A DNA stretch of 64,000 bases from Paramacrobiotus metropolitanus (lineage: Eukaryota > Tardigrada > Eutardigrada > Parachela > Macrobiotidae): positions 434,001-498,000 of the forward strand of contig NW_026570256.1 in NCBI RefSeq assembly GCF_019649055.1. The letters are read 5' to 3'. Below the pieces are notes generated by a model. The model made no database searches. It was not told where the DNA came from and was given only the letters and a program-made list of their open reading frames with translations. The translations under genes were made by a program, and so were the position numbers. Each line of letters opens with the position of its first letter. Positions within the stretch are counted from its first letter, which is position 1. Below, in pieces: positions 12,752 through 24,791 of this stretch.

Positions 12752-12843
12752 ATAAAGTGTCACCAATACCATCGGGCAGTCACTGACACTTTACAGAGTT
12801 AAGTTCATTGACACTTAATTATTAAGATTGGTTGTCGGGGAAG

Positions 12844-12853
12844 TTTTATAAGG
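12844..12853 (+). promoter_or_regulatory. TATA-like box of gene C
   Basis: TTTTATAAGG, 80-89 nt before ATG 12933 and about 92 nt after the shared motif, the same order as in gene B. Confidence 0.45.
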
Positions 12854-12932
12854 CGCAGCCAAATCCGTCACAGCATCACTGACTTTCAGTACTACATATT
12901 TCACAAAAAATTGCTGAATATCGCTGAAAATT

Positions 12933-15900
12933 ATGGGAACAATTTCTTTAAGCGTACTTCATCGCTTTTCCGTGTATAGATGGATTTTAATAAATTTTCT
13001 TTTATTTACTGCTGTAGTCTTTGACACCACGGCAGCAATAGCTGATGAAAACGAGAATGTGGAGATAACCGCTGGTAAGTTAACTACATATTAGAGGTAA
13101 GAAACGAATTCTCCTAACATTTTTTATCATTGGGTCTTGATTAGCACAAGCCAGTCAAACCGGAGAAATTAGTGATGGTGAAATTACTTATGCAGTCAAG
13201 AAATCATAAAACATAAGGATTATGCTGCAGTATATCCGTACATTTTTGTTTACAGACATTTTCATCAGCCCGGTCAAATATTCGGACCCAAATGCCGATT
13301 GGAGAACTGGCCTCAAATTATGGCCGAACCGTACAGCTATTCCTTATTGGATCAGCAGTGAATTTGGTAAGGAATAATTAACGCAAAGCGTTTCAGGCAT
13401 CCGGTAAAGTTGCTGCGGTATTACTGTTCCGGGCGTCTCGGTTGCGCAGGCAAAATATGGCAAAACTACATGCGTAAAATACTAAAGGAATGTACGACCG
13501 TAGTACGCGCTCGAGGCGACCTTTTGCCGCGTTATTGATTGTGCATATGATTTCACACTTCCAACGTGTTTAACCACAGATAAATCACAGAAGCGAGTGA
13601 TTTGGAAAGCTCTTCGCATTATGGAACGGAAGACTGGAGGTTGTATTTTGTTTAAACTCCGAACAAACGAAATCGACTATATCTACATTTCGCCCATATA
13701 TGCCTCGAAGTACGTCGCTCATTCGCTTCGCCAAATAAAATTGTTGCGTGTCAGTGTATTATTCCGTAACGGCGTTCGATAACTAATTTAGCGTTTGATA
13801 TAATCTTTACGCTAGCCAATAAATTTTGCGTTACTTCACGGTTCAGTACAATCTGGCCAATGGAAGTTATACGTACTTAACGTAAGTACGAGGCGTGTGT
13901 CCCTTGCTTAGATAGAGCACATTTACCTTACCATACTAAGATAACTGTGCCCGTGTTGTGCAGCGCTGTCAACCACCCAAAGATGGCAACGTCAGGGAGA
14001 ATTTGAAAAATCTGTTGAATGAGCCGTTGATAACTTCAATTGCTAACATCTCGTGAATGTGGGAACAAAACTGTTCCAGGAATATCTCAAAAGATGTGGA
14101 AAAAATTCACAAGTTTTTTGATACCAAGTAAGTCAGGATTTAGAGCGACTGAAATAAATTAGAGCCATTTCTGTTTCCCATAGACATAGCATAGTAAGTA
14201 TTACGTTGAAGGGGTCCACGAAGAGATCCTATAGTGTGTCTACGAGAAACTCAAAAAGGCTGCACCTTTTTTCAGTTGCTCTAAACCTATATTACTTGGT
14301 ATCAAATATCTTGTGAATTTTTTCTGCATCTTTTGAGATATTGCTTGAACAGTTTTGTTCCCACATTCACGAGATGTGAGCAATTGAAGTTATCAACGGC
14401 TGAATCAACACATTTTTCAAATTCGCCCTAGCGTTGCCATCTCTGGGTGGTTGACAGCGCTGCACATTGAGTGCACAACACGGACACAGTTATCTAAGTA
14501 TGGTAAGGTAAATGTGCTCTATCTAAGTAAGGGACACACGCCTCGTATTGTAATATTTATAATATTTATGGCGTTAGGTGCTCTTCTGAAACTATTGGAG
14601 GGAAAGGCGGTGGCTCTCAGTACATTTATCTGGCTATACCTGGTTTATTCTCATCAGCATCGTGCATGGACACAGGAAGAATCCAGCATGAGATCCTGCA
14701 TGCCCTAGGCTTTGACCACGAACACAAGCGCCCCGACCGGGACCAGTATGTTGACGTGCGCCATGCCAACATCAACTACGACCTCTTGACCGATTTTGAC
14801 TTCCGGTTAGACAGTTCCATCCACACCTTCGGGATCAAGTATGACTATCAGTCCATTCTTCACTACAGCGCATTTGATGCCAGTACTACCGGCAATCGCC
14901 GCCCAGCTATGGTGCCAAAACAAGGCCTTATTATCCGCGCGGGAAAACAAGCGGGTTTAAGCCCAGCCGATATTGCGAAAGTCCTGACCGCCTATCAGTG
15001 TGCACTAAACATCGTCGCCACGCATAAAGAGAACGGAATGAGCGATGACGATTTTCCCAATTTTTCTTTGGAGCCAATGGGCGAAGACGAGTGTGGCGCG
15101 CAGTTCAATCGCTACTGCCAATCTGACGTCTCCACAATATCCAACTGCTTAAAACGGTTGGATTATCGTATTGTCTGCCGCTCAAATGCGTCCGTTGCGA
15201 TTCTCGAGCGAATGGCGTTGGATATGGCAGAGAAGCCGCTGAGGCTGGTATCCATAAACGCGGAAGAGGAACTGGTTGCCAAGTACTCGTTCACGCCCAT
15301 AAAACGACAAGTCCTGAAATTACAGTTACATAACTGCACCACTGAACGCGTGACGTCCCGGTTGAACGAACTGAATTTTACCAACCTGCTGCATTTTGAA
15401 CTTTCCGACTGCTACAACTTGACTATCGAAAGAAATGATTTCACGATTTTCCGACGGCTGCGAATAATTTTATCAATAGTACAGTTAATGTACTGCAACC
15501 GGGTACATTTACGGATTTACCCAGCCTGCAAATACTGTCTTTGGAAGCGCTGTCGGAGAGCCAAAAGAACTATAATTTTCAACCGGATTACCGCTCGTTT
15601 TTGCAAAAACTTCACTGCGGTTGCGAGTTGGCTTGGTATCGCGCCTGGTGGCGGAGCAATAAAACGCTGCGCCTTAGAGTTGAGGTTGGCGAATTGCATT
15701 CATTCGACGGACGTTATCTCAATGAATTTTTCGAAAACGCTGCGTTTGGCAGAGAGGATCTTTATCATCCTGTGAACTGCCTCGCGGATCCGTTTCCTCT
15801 CGGCACAGAGTGGATTAATTACTACGTTAACACTGAGTATTCGGTTAACGAGCCGAACTGCGAGAAATCAGCAGGCTACGAGAGTAGCACTAGCCCCGCG

Positions 15901-15996
15901 GTGATCACAACATCATATTCTACCGTTCAACCACCACTTGCAACATCTGTGATGTTGGCCAGTTTCTCTTCTGCTGACCCGGTTTACACCGCGTAA
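12933..15996 (+). pseudogene. Gene C: astacin-LRR gene with a frameshift in the LRR region
   Basis: Exons 12933-13074, 13256-13366, 13580-13709 and 14578-15996 carry signal peptide (ILINFLLFTAVVF), propeptide (ADENENVEITA), LWPNRTAIPYWISSEF, ALRIMERKTGGCILFKLRT, and an intact active site HEILHALGFDHEHKRPDRD (H165, E166, H169, H175) with ILHY Met-turn. At about 15470-15474 the frame breaks: compared with gene G, four bases are missing between RLRII and the NSTVN segment. Reading on in the old frame gives roughly 100 foreign residues and a stop at 15775. The original frame continues from the break as NVLQPGTFTDLPSLQILSLE and through the LRRCT-like cap (LHCGCELAWYRAWW) to a stop at 15996, without other stops. 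The astacin domain would still be made. It belongs to the same subtype as B and G (CGAQFNRYC, GTEWI, no transmembrane helix). Intron 3 holds a foldback element. AATAAA lies at 16207. Confidence 0.8.
13889..14545. mobile_element. Foldback (long-TIR) DNA transposon in intron 3 of gene C
   Basis: A 657 bp element made almost wholly of two inverted arms of about 280 bp, roughly 90% alike, around a loop of about 80 nt. Both ends begin CGAGGCGTGTGTCCCTT and both are flanked by TA (13887-13888 and 14546-14547), consistent with a Tc1/mariner-type target. No transposase frame is present, so it is non-autonomous. It ends 32 nt before the exon 4 acceptor. The arms would form a very stable hairpin in the pre-mRNA. 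Confidence 0.85.
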
Positions 15997-17696
15997 TAAT
16001 GGTAGCATTGTAAGTGGACCCGGCAGCTTTATACCGCATAATACCGGTAACTTTTTTTGAACTACAGATAAGCTTGCAAGTTTGAGGTAAAGTAAATGCA
16101 CGAAATAAAAATCGAAAAAGGCGCAGAATTGTATTCCATATTGTCGTTCTGTACCTACATAGCTCTGAACAACATTTCGTTAAAAATTTTAAATATATTG
16201 CATTTAAATAAATAAAGCGGTTACACATTGCCTGCGATAATGCGCATGGGAATGATAATGCCCTGCCAAAACCCCACTCTAAAAAGTTATTACTCATTAT
16301 CTGAAAACTTTTGCTCAGGAACAGGTCGTTGAAGGTGATGTTTTTCCTTAAAAACGATATCGGTAAAGATGAATCATCAAATTCGAACAAAAGTGGAAAG
16401 AAGGTTTCCGTGCCACATTCTCTGACAGAGTCCTACAATAAAAGAGATAAGCTTTGAAGGTACACGTGTACAAGTGCTGCATGTACATGTTTTAAGTAAA
16501 CAAGTCCACGTGTCCAAGTACATGGTGTACACGATTAAAAATTCGATTACGAAGAACATGGAATCGGAAACCTTTGCGGTGTCCGACTGTCCGTTAGCGC
16601 CTGATTCACTTCATCAGATATCAGCTGGCATCGCAAATTATTACGACCACACATGTCGTCATTTATCAGACAACTACATTACGATTTACGGGCATCTTTC
16701 ATCGTTGCAATAATAATTTCATTATTGTAATATGCAGTTCCCTAAAGGCTTGCTAATAAGGTCCCTTTGAGGCGGCTCTCGTCACCACCCATGGGTGGGT
16801 CCCGTATACAAGATAACAGCCCCAAGTGGCGACCCCCGTGAGGAGCAGATGTTCTGAACATTTAACAGCCGTTTGTACGGAACGAAAATTTGAGAACCGG
16901 TGGTATTCAAAGTACGCAGGTTTTACTGAATTGTCTAAACAAGAAATGAGATTTTGACGAGTTAAGACCCGGAAAATTTGCCCTGGCTACATATATAAAG
17001 TGCGCTCCTACAACTGTTCAAAAAATTTCTCTGACAAGGCTGCATCGTGAGTAAAAGCTTAGCTCCAAACGAGAACGCTTTAAAAGCCAGTATACGGTAT
17101 ACCAGTACAAAAGGCAAAGTGCCTGACCAAAAGTCAGATAAATCAGAAACTTAAAGCGGGACCCAGTGTGGTGTACCGCTGCATTTAACAGCGCATGAAT
17201 CAAATGCGCATCATTTAACAGCGCATGTTAAATGCAGCGGTACACCACACTGGGTCCCGCTGCATTTAACAGCGCATGAATCGTGAGTGTTTCAGACAGT
17301 ATCATCGCTGTCATTACTGATCGGGGAGTGACCGCAAAGTTGAGGCTTATCGCACAAATCTTGCTACCGACATCCGGCATCGGTACAGCATTTTTACATA
17401 CCGGGTTATCTGCTATACGGTACATGATGCAGTGGTTTTAAATATTGCTCGCGTGTATCTGCTCAAAACTCCGACACATGTGCAGGAATTTATAGTTGGT
17501 GATGTACGGTGAATTTTTATTGTTGGCGTCAAACTTGTTTGCTATAGGGAGCAAAATATATTGTTTTCTTTTTTTTGATTTCATTGCGCTGTGCTAAAAG
17601 GTTGAGTGCTAATCCAGAAATTTATTACAGTCCGTGATTTTTGAACAGCAGTACAAAAAGGTGCTGGGCAATTTGGTTGCCCATGGTTCGACAGAT
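15997..17696. other. Intergenic C-D
   Basis: AATAAA of gene C at 16207, a palindrome CCACCCATGGGTGGG near 16787, a 33-bp perfect inverted repeat (17156-17260) and a lone TGTCGTCATTTA at 16654. I do not find the full three-part upstream motif for gene D. Confidence 0.55.
17156..17286. repeat. 33-bp perfect inverted repeat with an overlapping direct repeat
   Basis: Arms 17156-17188 and 17228-17260 are exact reverse complements (GCGGGACCCAGTGTGGTGTA onward) around a 39-nt spacer. The unit CGCTGCATTTAACAGCGCAT recurs directly after the right arm (17259-17280). It lies about 410 nt before the gene D start. Confidence 0.85.
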
Positions 17697-20355
17697 ATGG
17701 GTAGGAAATTACACTCCCTATCATATCTGTTAATTCCGTTCTTTTATTTGAACAACGCAAAGGCAGTCTCGGACGAGGATGGAAATGTTGTAATAACAGA
17801 AGGTACAGTTGTGTATGAATAATACCTGCCTTTCCGTTAATATAATTATACGAGTATACCAATACGCGCATCGGCTTTGCTCACCGGTGCCAGTCAATTG
17901 GATTAATATTTTTTTCCGCAACCGTTTGTAAATCCGGCGACACTTAGAAGTGTCGCATCAATTTGACCGCTTATTATCAGTTTTTTATGAAGAATGTCGT
18001 TGTGCTAGAATTCTGATACTATACCTAGACCAAAATTTTAATGAAAATAAAATTTGGCATAATATCATAATTAATCCTCATTGTGCAGAAAATTCATTGT
18101 ACAAAGTTGACCTTTCCAGAATTTTGCTGTGCACGGATTTTGTTACATTAGCTACAAAGGTTTTTTGTGTTTGTTTAATATCATTTGGATTACTGCAAAA
18201 TCAGTTTTTCGTGAGGCAGTTTAACAATTGTGTATTTCGCAGATCTTTTTCAAACGCCTATCAAATATGTGGACGATCCAAGTATTAACCTATGGCCGAA
18301 TCGCACCGCCATCCCTTATGTGATCAGCGAAATTTTTAGTAAGCATAAAAAAAATTTTATGGACTTGGCATAGTTCAACAGTCTTATAACCAACCTTAAA
18401 TTTCATTCTCGCTATTCGATATTAAGGATGAGTTGCCATCTCCTTTTATATGATTTCTGTAGTACGAGTATTAAAATGTCCAAACCATGTGAAAAAAATT
18501 TGAATATAATAAATTCATAATTCAGGTGCATCAGAACAGCAAGCGATTGTTAAGGCTCTCCGCATCATGGAGAAGAAAACAGGAGGATGTATTTTGTTCA
18601 AGCCTAAGACCAGTGAAGATGATTATATCTACTTCTTTGGAAACTTTCTGGACAAGTGAGTTTAGGCTCTAGTATCTTTAACCAACAACGACTACCTGAC
18701 ACCAACGTTTCTGTACCAGATGCGACTCAAAAGTAGGCAGAGTAGGCGGGAGACAGTATGTTGATCTGGCCCGGCCCATACACCTTACTTCAACATCATG
18801 TATAAACACGGGAAGGATCCAGCACGAGCTGATGCACGCTTTGGGCTTTCGTCACGAACAACAACGCCCCGACCGCGACCAGTATGTCGACGTACGCAGC
18901 GGAAACGTAATACCGGCAGATTACCCTGATAATTTCGTTAGAATATCCTCGATAAACACTTTTGGACTCAAGTACGATTACCATTCCGTAATGCATTATG
19001 ATGCCTTCGCTTTCGCCGTATTCAATAACAGTCCTGTGTTGATCCCCAAAAAAGGCCTAGTGGTCCGTATGGGTCAACAATTGGCCATGACCCCGAGCGA
19101 TGTTGCAAAGATAGCATTGACCTATAAATGCCCTTTAACCATTCGTCGCGTCAGCCAAACGGCCCGTAAAAGGGAGAACTTCCCAAATTTCTCACTGGAA
19201 CCGATAGAGGGAGATCGGTGCCAGGTGCAGTTTAACGATTACTGTGCGCCCGGTCAAATCACGCAAGAGAACTGCAGACGCCGGAATTATTTTCATATTC
19301 GTTGCCGGTCGGACGCTCCGGTGCCGGTTCTAGAAAGTATGACGGCTGTTATGGCCGATAAGACTGTGCGACCGGTATCCATAGATGTCGACGAACGACT
19401 CATTTCCAGTTATTCCTTCGAGCCGATTCGGATCCAAGTTCTGAAGCTGCAGATACACAATTGCACCACCGAACGCGTGACCCTGAGACTTAAGCAGCTC
19501 AATTTTGTCAACTTACTACACTTAGAACTTCACCACTGCCACAATCTGATTATTGAGAAGACGGACATTTCGGTATTCCAACAGTTGCGGATAACTACTT
19601 TTCGCAACAGTACCGTCCATGTTATGCAACCGGGAACATTTACCGATTTGCCAGAAATGCGGATAATTTCTTTAGAAGCATTATCGGCCACCCAGAAAAA
19701 CCAAAATTTCGAAGCTCCTTATCGAGAATTTCTCCGCCGTTTGCACTGCAGCTGTGAATTTAGCTGGTATCGATCATGGTGGCGGAGCAATAAGCAATTA
19801 CGTCTAAAAGCGCAAATAGAGGAATTGTATTCGTTCGATGGACCTACCTCTGCCCTACTTTGCAATGATGAATTTAGCAAAGAAGGTTTGTTTCATCCAA
19901 TCAACTGTAGCGATAAACCGTTTCCTCTCAGCACGGAGTGGATCAGCTATTACACGCAAATTGAATATTCTATAAACGAGCCACTGTGCAACCAAACACT
20001 CACGGTTACGTCTTCGACCGCTATGTTTTCGACATTGATACTGGACCCCACTGCAACAGGGGCCCCAACGTTCCCTTTGGCTCCCTTCTCCACGACGCTT
20101 TTACCACGGAAAATCGGGCCTCTCGCACTGTCGCCACAAAGACTAAGGTCGCAATCGATCCCGGGTATCTTGGTAGGCGCTCTGTTTGGGATCGCCACTC
20201 TGTTTACAGCTATTACTTTATTAATTAAGAATGGACGATGCAGAACCTGGGTTTCATCCTTGCGAAATAGCAGCTTATCATTCAGGGTTTTCAGAAACAG
20301 AGAACCAAGTAGTGCCGATGGTATCGCGATAGTTTCGAGCGGAGTAAGCTCTTGA
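17697..20355 (+). CDS. Gene D: membrane-anchored astacin-LRR metalloprotease
   Basis: Exons 17697-17802, 18243-18338, 18526-18655 and 18720-20355 give 655 residues in one frame. Signal peptide GRKLHSLSYLLIPFFYL; propeptide AVSDEDGNVVITE; exon 2 is shorter than usual (DLFQTPIKYVDDPSINLWP). Astacin core: HELMHALGFRHEQQRPDRD, with H146, H150 and H156 as zinc ligands, E147 as the general base, and SVMHY Met-turn (M202, Y204); the domain ends at C248. Then come the C-x7-C-x9-C-x9-C module (C278 to C306), LRR-like segments (about 345-440), the LRRCT-like cap (RRLHCSCEFSWYRSWW; C454, C456, C507, C534), a Pro/Thr stalk, one transmembrane helix (about 592-613, ILVGALFGIATLFTAITLLI) and a basic 42-residue tail. 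Expected topology is type I with the protease outside the cell. An upstream in-frame ATG at 17634 gives a worse signal peptide. Intron 3 is only 64 nt. Confidence 0.88.
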
Positions 20356-21572
20356 AAGGATGCGCCGGCTGGACGTTTTTGTGTTATTAATTTGTCTTCG
20401 ATTTTGTTGGTTGGCCGCACAGTGCGCCATAATAACCTTTTACTATTTTGCTGCATTGTAAAGCTCAATTATATCTACTCGAGCAAGTTTTTTTTATAAT
20501 TTTTACGTTTAAGTTGTAGCTTTCTGTTTTGTTTGATTTATTTTAGAATTCTTGGATGTTGAAAAACACCCATTAGCTGTACAAAGGTGAAGCGTTTCCG
20601 GGATCTGTCGCCTTGAGATTAGTCTGCCGCTTTATGCTAAGTTTGTAATTGTTCCTTGCTGGCATCGTTTGATGCAAAATGCGCATTTCTTAAATATTTG
20701 AATTAATAAATTGCGCACACTCCCAAGTCCAAACTGTAAGAAAACAACGAATTTATTGTACGTGCGTTTGTATTCTACCATTTATATAGTGCGGTAACGC
20801 AACCTTGTACCGCTTTTACGTAGTTGCCTTTTCATAGTATCAAATTAACCCTACTCAATCCTTTTTAATTCAGTTTGTGCAAAATCGGCTGCGAAGGATT
20901 GTAACGTAATTTGTGATCTCGGTTTTGGTTCAGATTTGTCTTCATGATCATGCGCCTTCTACAAGAAATTTTCATGAGATCGGTTAAAAATTGTAACCTG
21001 ACCACATAACAGCTCTTGGATTTGGTGGTAATGTGTCTTTATACGTGTATAGCGGGTCTGGCAGAGAGACTCATGGATGCGGATAACGTTCAAGTTTTGA
21101 TTTTCTCAGGCAAATTCATATGCATATGTGTAGTAAAACCGTTGGTCAAGAAAAAAACTTAAAGAGGTTAAATTAATTAGACTTGGCTTCCCGCTTTGCT
21201 TTGGTCTTTTCGTGCACGCCAAGAGCGGTGCTCTTTCCTAGTTTATTCCTGTATTAGCCGACCTGCCTTGGAACCAGCGGTGCTGGTATTTGAACAGATG
21301 GCCGTTGGTATGACAAAGGCACCCTTAAAATTTCCTTTTATTCCAGTTTTACCCGTTATTTATACAAAGAAAGAAAAAAATCTCGTTAATTAAATTTTAT
21401 GCGGATCAATCCGATTGAACATCGCCCCAGTCAAAATATTGTAAAAACTATAAAAACGTAACACTAAACTTGTTCATTGCTGTAATATACGAAACAGAAC
21501 GAGTGCGCGCAAACAGAAAATGCACACACTTCTCTTGAAAAAACGGCCGATTTGGCCATTGGCCACCGATTA
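20356..21572. other. Intergenic D to F-box gene (convergent)
   Basis: Two genes end toward each other here. AATAAA of gene D at 20705. No clear AATAAA for the F-box gene was found in the first 200 nt left of 21573. No repeats recognised. Confidence 0.5.
20705..20710 (+). terminator. Poly(A) signal, gene D
   Basis: AATAAA about 350 nt after the stop of gene D, the first canonical hexamer downstream. Confidence 0.4.
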
Positions 21573-24500
21573 TCAGCCGTATCGCCATCCCTTTTCCGAT
21601 GGCAGCGCTAGCTGCCAGAGGAAGAGCAGCGCAATACGCGACAGCTTCTCCAACTGCAGCCCTTCAAGACCTTCGTAGCACCAATGCTTTCCGCGGTAAT
21701 GCGACGACGAACGCGGGTCATTGGACTGCGTGGCACGCAATACCTGTGAACAAACAACCGCAGCGTCAACGTTAAGGAAAACAGCAGTTAAAGCGGAGCA
21801 ACCTTACCTTGCAAACAACTACCGATACGTTGAGTTCCTCTTCCTCGTCATCATCCAGATCAGGATCAGCCAACCCAGTGACCCACTGCATCAGCTGTTG
21901 CAGATCTTCGTCACTCAGCGCCGGCAACATTATTTCACAGGCCTCCCACAGCATGCAACCGAAATCCTTGGTGACATTCAGACACACTTCCGGAAATTCC
22001 ATCTCCAAAGCGGGACCCCTTTTCTGCGGTCTACTCCGGTGATCGTCGAATGGGCAGAACCATTTGACCGTACAATTGACCAGGCGCGGTGATTCGCACG
22101 GCAAACTACTAAAAATTTTAATGAAATCCTGCAGACGGCAGTGTTCGCGAACCAGACGTGGACGATAAGTTCCCGCAGACCAGGGGTCGGGATTATGCTG
22201 CACACACGGGCTTGGCTCTTCACAGTGGTCGGTGGCGCGGTTGACCAGGAAGGAAATCTGCCAACCAATCAGATGCAGCGCGGTTAATCGGATTTCTGGT
22301 CGATGCTTCGCCGTGTACAGCAACATGTCGCTCATATTCAGCAGGTCGTTTGGCGTCATCGTTCCCTCTCCATCCACCAACGCAACGTGGCGGGTGCCTG
22401 GACGGAGACGTTTGAAAAGCGCCGCCGACAATAAAGGGTGAAAATGTTCGCAGGGAAACCGTTTACATGGGACACAGCGGCGTTCTAGGACGATGAGAGC
22501 CGAGAGCGCTGGCGAATCCATGAGCATGTTCCACGTGGAGCAGACGATACGCAGCCGAGTCTGTGACACCGTGTCCAACTCGGAAAACACTTCCCGCCAA
22601 AGTTCCACCGGCAGCCCGCTGTAGTCCTCCTTGATCATCTTCTTGGCCATGAAGGTCCAGTCATCTTGCAAACCTTTCACTACATTCTGGAACATATATA
22701 TAGCGTACTATCTAAATGCTGATTTCTACAGGAAATGGTCTGGTACAGGGTACCGAATTCGTACTGTAAATACAAAGAAATCTTCCGTTTCCGCGCAGCT
22801 CGAATACTTTTGCGCAAAAATTTTATGTCTTTTTTGCAGCTAAATAATTTTTCTACGTTGCTCTGAAAGTCTTTTGCGCTCTTCATATCCGATTGCCGAA
22901 AAGTGTCGATTGAAAATGGACCAAGAGTCTACACTCTACATGCTGTAGAAAAAGTCGGATTGTTGCCCGGATCTTCGTAAAATTTGGTTGAAAATTGCGC
23001 ATTATTATGCAGACAAAGTGGAATCCGAATCAATGTCAGTTCGTCAGCACTTACATTTTTCAAAATCAAAACAAATGACGAAATAAATAAACGTAAAAAT
23101 TCATTTTGCAATTCTAGGAAACTGTGTAATTTCATACTCTAGATTCTAGAATCATGTGCGTTTAACAGCAAACTTTGTAAAAAATAATCAGCATTTTGGT
23201 ACACGAGTCACACGACAATGCACTTTTGCCAATTTTAAATCGTCCTATCTCGGCAATCGGAAGTTGCGGCGCGGCGCGCTGATGGTTTTCAGACCAATTT
23301 AAACAATTCACTTATTTGAAGTATGTTATAAGTGTTACAAAAAAGGGCTTCGCAAGTATCGGGTAATTTTAATCTAAAAACATCAAACCGAACACTCCTT
23401 ACCACAAGGCATAATATTTCAATCGGGTCCGATATAACACAGCCAGATTTGTACAAGTAGTCCAACCGATCGCCAACGATGTCTACTAAGCGGATGCCCT
23501 TGCAGGCGTACCACAGAGTGCCGGTATTCCAACGCTGGACGAGTGTTTGCGCCTCCTCGGGCGACAACGAACGCAATGCACCGTCTAGCTGCACATTGGC
23601 ATAGGTCAATTGCTCTGTGTAAGCATTACGCGACGCGCAAGCGGCAGTCGGGTAAAAAAAACATGACGTCACGGCGCGTAAGCAGGTAAACGATTTGATT
23701 GGTAAACCAGAATTCTGGGATGGGTTTTCAGCTTACCCGTCCGCGTAACCGTTGCGCTTCGACGTCGAAGCGCAACCGTTACCCAAACTACGAGTAACTC
23801 GTAACTCTCCTGCCCAGATCAACAAAATTTTTGTTTTTTGAACCAAAAGTGCATCCGGCGACCCAGATTGACACTTCTAAACTCAGAATCAACTTTTTTG
23901 ACGTTTTACCGCATTAAAGCATCAAAACAGATTTTTCAGTTCCACTTCAGTTTTTCCGTTGTTCAATTTCTTTCTTGGCACGGAAGCGTACTCGCCTTAC
24001 GATTGGACGATATTTTTTTCGCTGAGTCATGGACAGATTTTTACCCGTTTCTCCGTTACCCGACGCGCATCGGTTACCCAAATGCAATTGACCTATACCA
24101 CTGTGTCGGATGAACGTGTCTCGCTGCATGCGCGGGTGAAGTGCTGTGTATTCAACCGTTTGAACAGCACGGCGTCTTTTCCCGTCCTGGAAGCAGCGGA
24201 TGCGGTCGATCGGGACGACATCGGTGCGGGGGATTCCCGTCAGGACATCTTGCCAACGAACAACCGCCTCTTCGTAGAACGCATACTGCACACCGCGTCC
24301 ATGGCAGGATATTTCGCCGGGAACCCAAATCCACGGACCGCGAGGAGTCTCCAAGACGAGGACGACTACGGGAACGGTGGAGTCGGATTTTGAAGCGCTG
24401 TGATTAGCCAGGACGTCTCCCGATAGAAATTCAGGCGAAAAGCACTTGTCGCTTGGGAAGAATTCGCGTCGTCGGTTGGAACAGAGCATGTCGACAAAGA

Positions 24501-24588
24501 GCCCGTTGTCTGCCACGTCGACCACGCGGCCGTAGCGCAGTCGACCGTCGCGGCCCAGAACGTGCACACCGAATCCATCGCATATCAT
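21573..24588 (-). CDS. F-box protein gene, four exons
   Basis: Read on the minus strand: exon 1 24588-24078, exon 2 23614-23403, exon 3 22686-21808, exon 4 21743-21573, joining in frame to about 590 residues. The N-terminal part (about 1-150) is a beta-rich, SH3/Tudor-like stretch with ETPRGPWIWVPGE and RTDVVPIDRIR. Exon 2 has VQRWNTGTLWYACKGIRLVD. Exon 3 opens with an F-box, GLPVELWREVFSELD followed by RLRIVCSTWN (about 265-298), the segment that docks on Skp1 in SCF ubiquitin ligases. It continues into a Cys/His-containing C-terminal region with an acidic run (DLDDDEEEEL). Donors are GTAACC, GTAAGG and GTAAGG. The acceptor of exon 2 (ACACAG at 23615) is weak and was chosen because it fits the phase. 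I recognise the domain, not the orthologue. The target-binding part has no repeats I can name. The gene interrupts the astacin array on the opposite strand. Confidence 0.7.
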
Positions 24589-24791
24589 CTTGGCTGTGCT
24601 GGGACTGGGAGATCAACGAAAGCGTCTTCCACTCTGCGCGCATTAAAATAAGCTAACCTCAAGAGTGAAACAGGGTCGTGAATCGTTACCGATCAAAGTG
24701 TCAATATGGAATTAAGTACGTCATTACGAAATACGAGGGATGCGGTATTGAGTAGTGTTAGAGGCACGACAGCCTGCGTGATAGATACGCC

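Larger units (their letters stand above)
11381..12932. other. Intergenic B-C
   Basis: AT-rich. Holds a late AATAAA (11818), the gene C upstream motif (12672-12751) and a TATA-like box (12844). Nothing else recognised. Confidence 0.6.
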
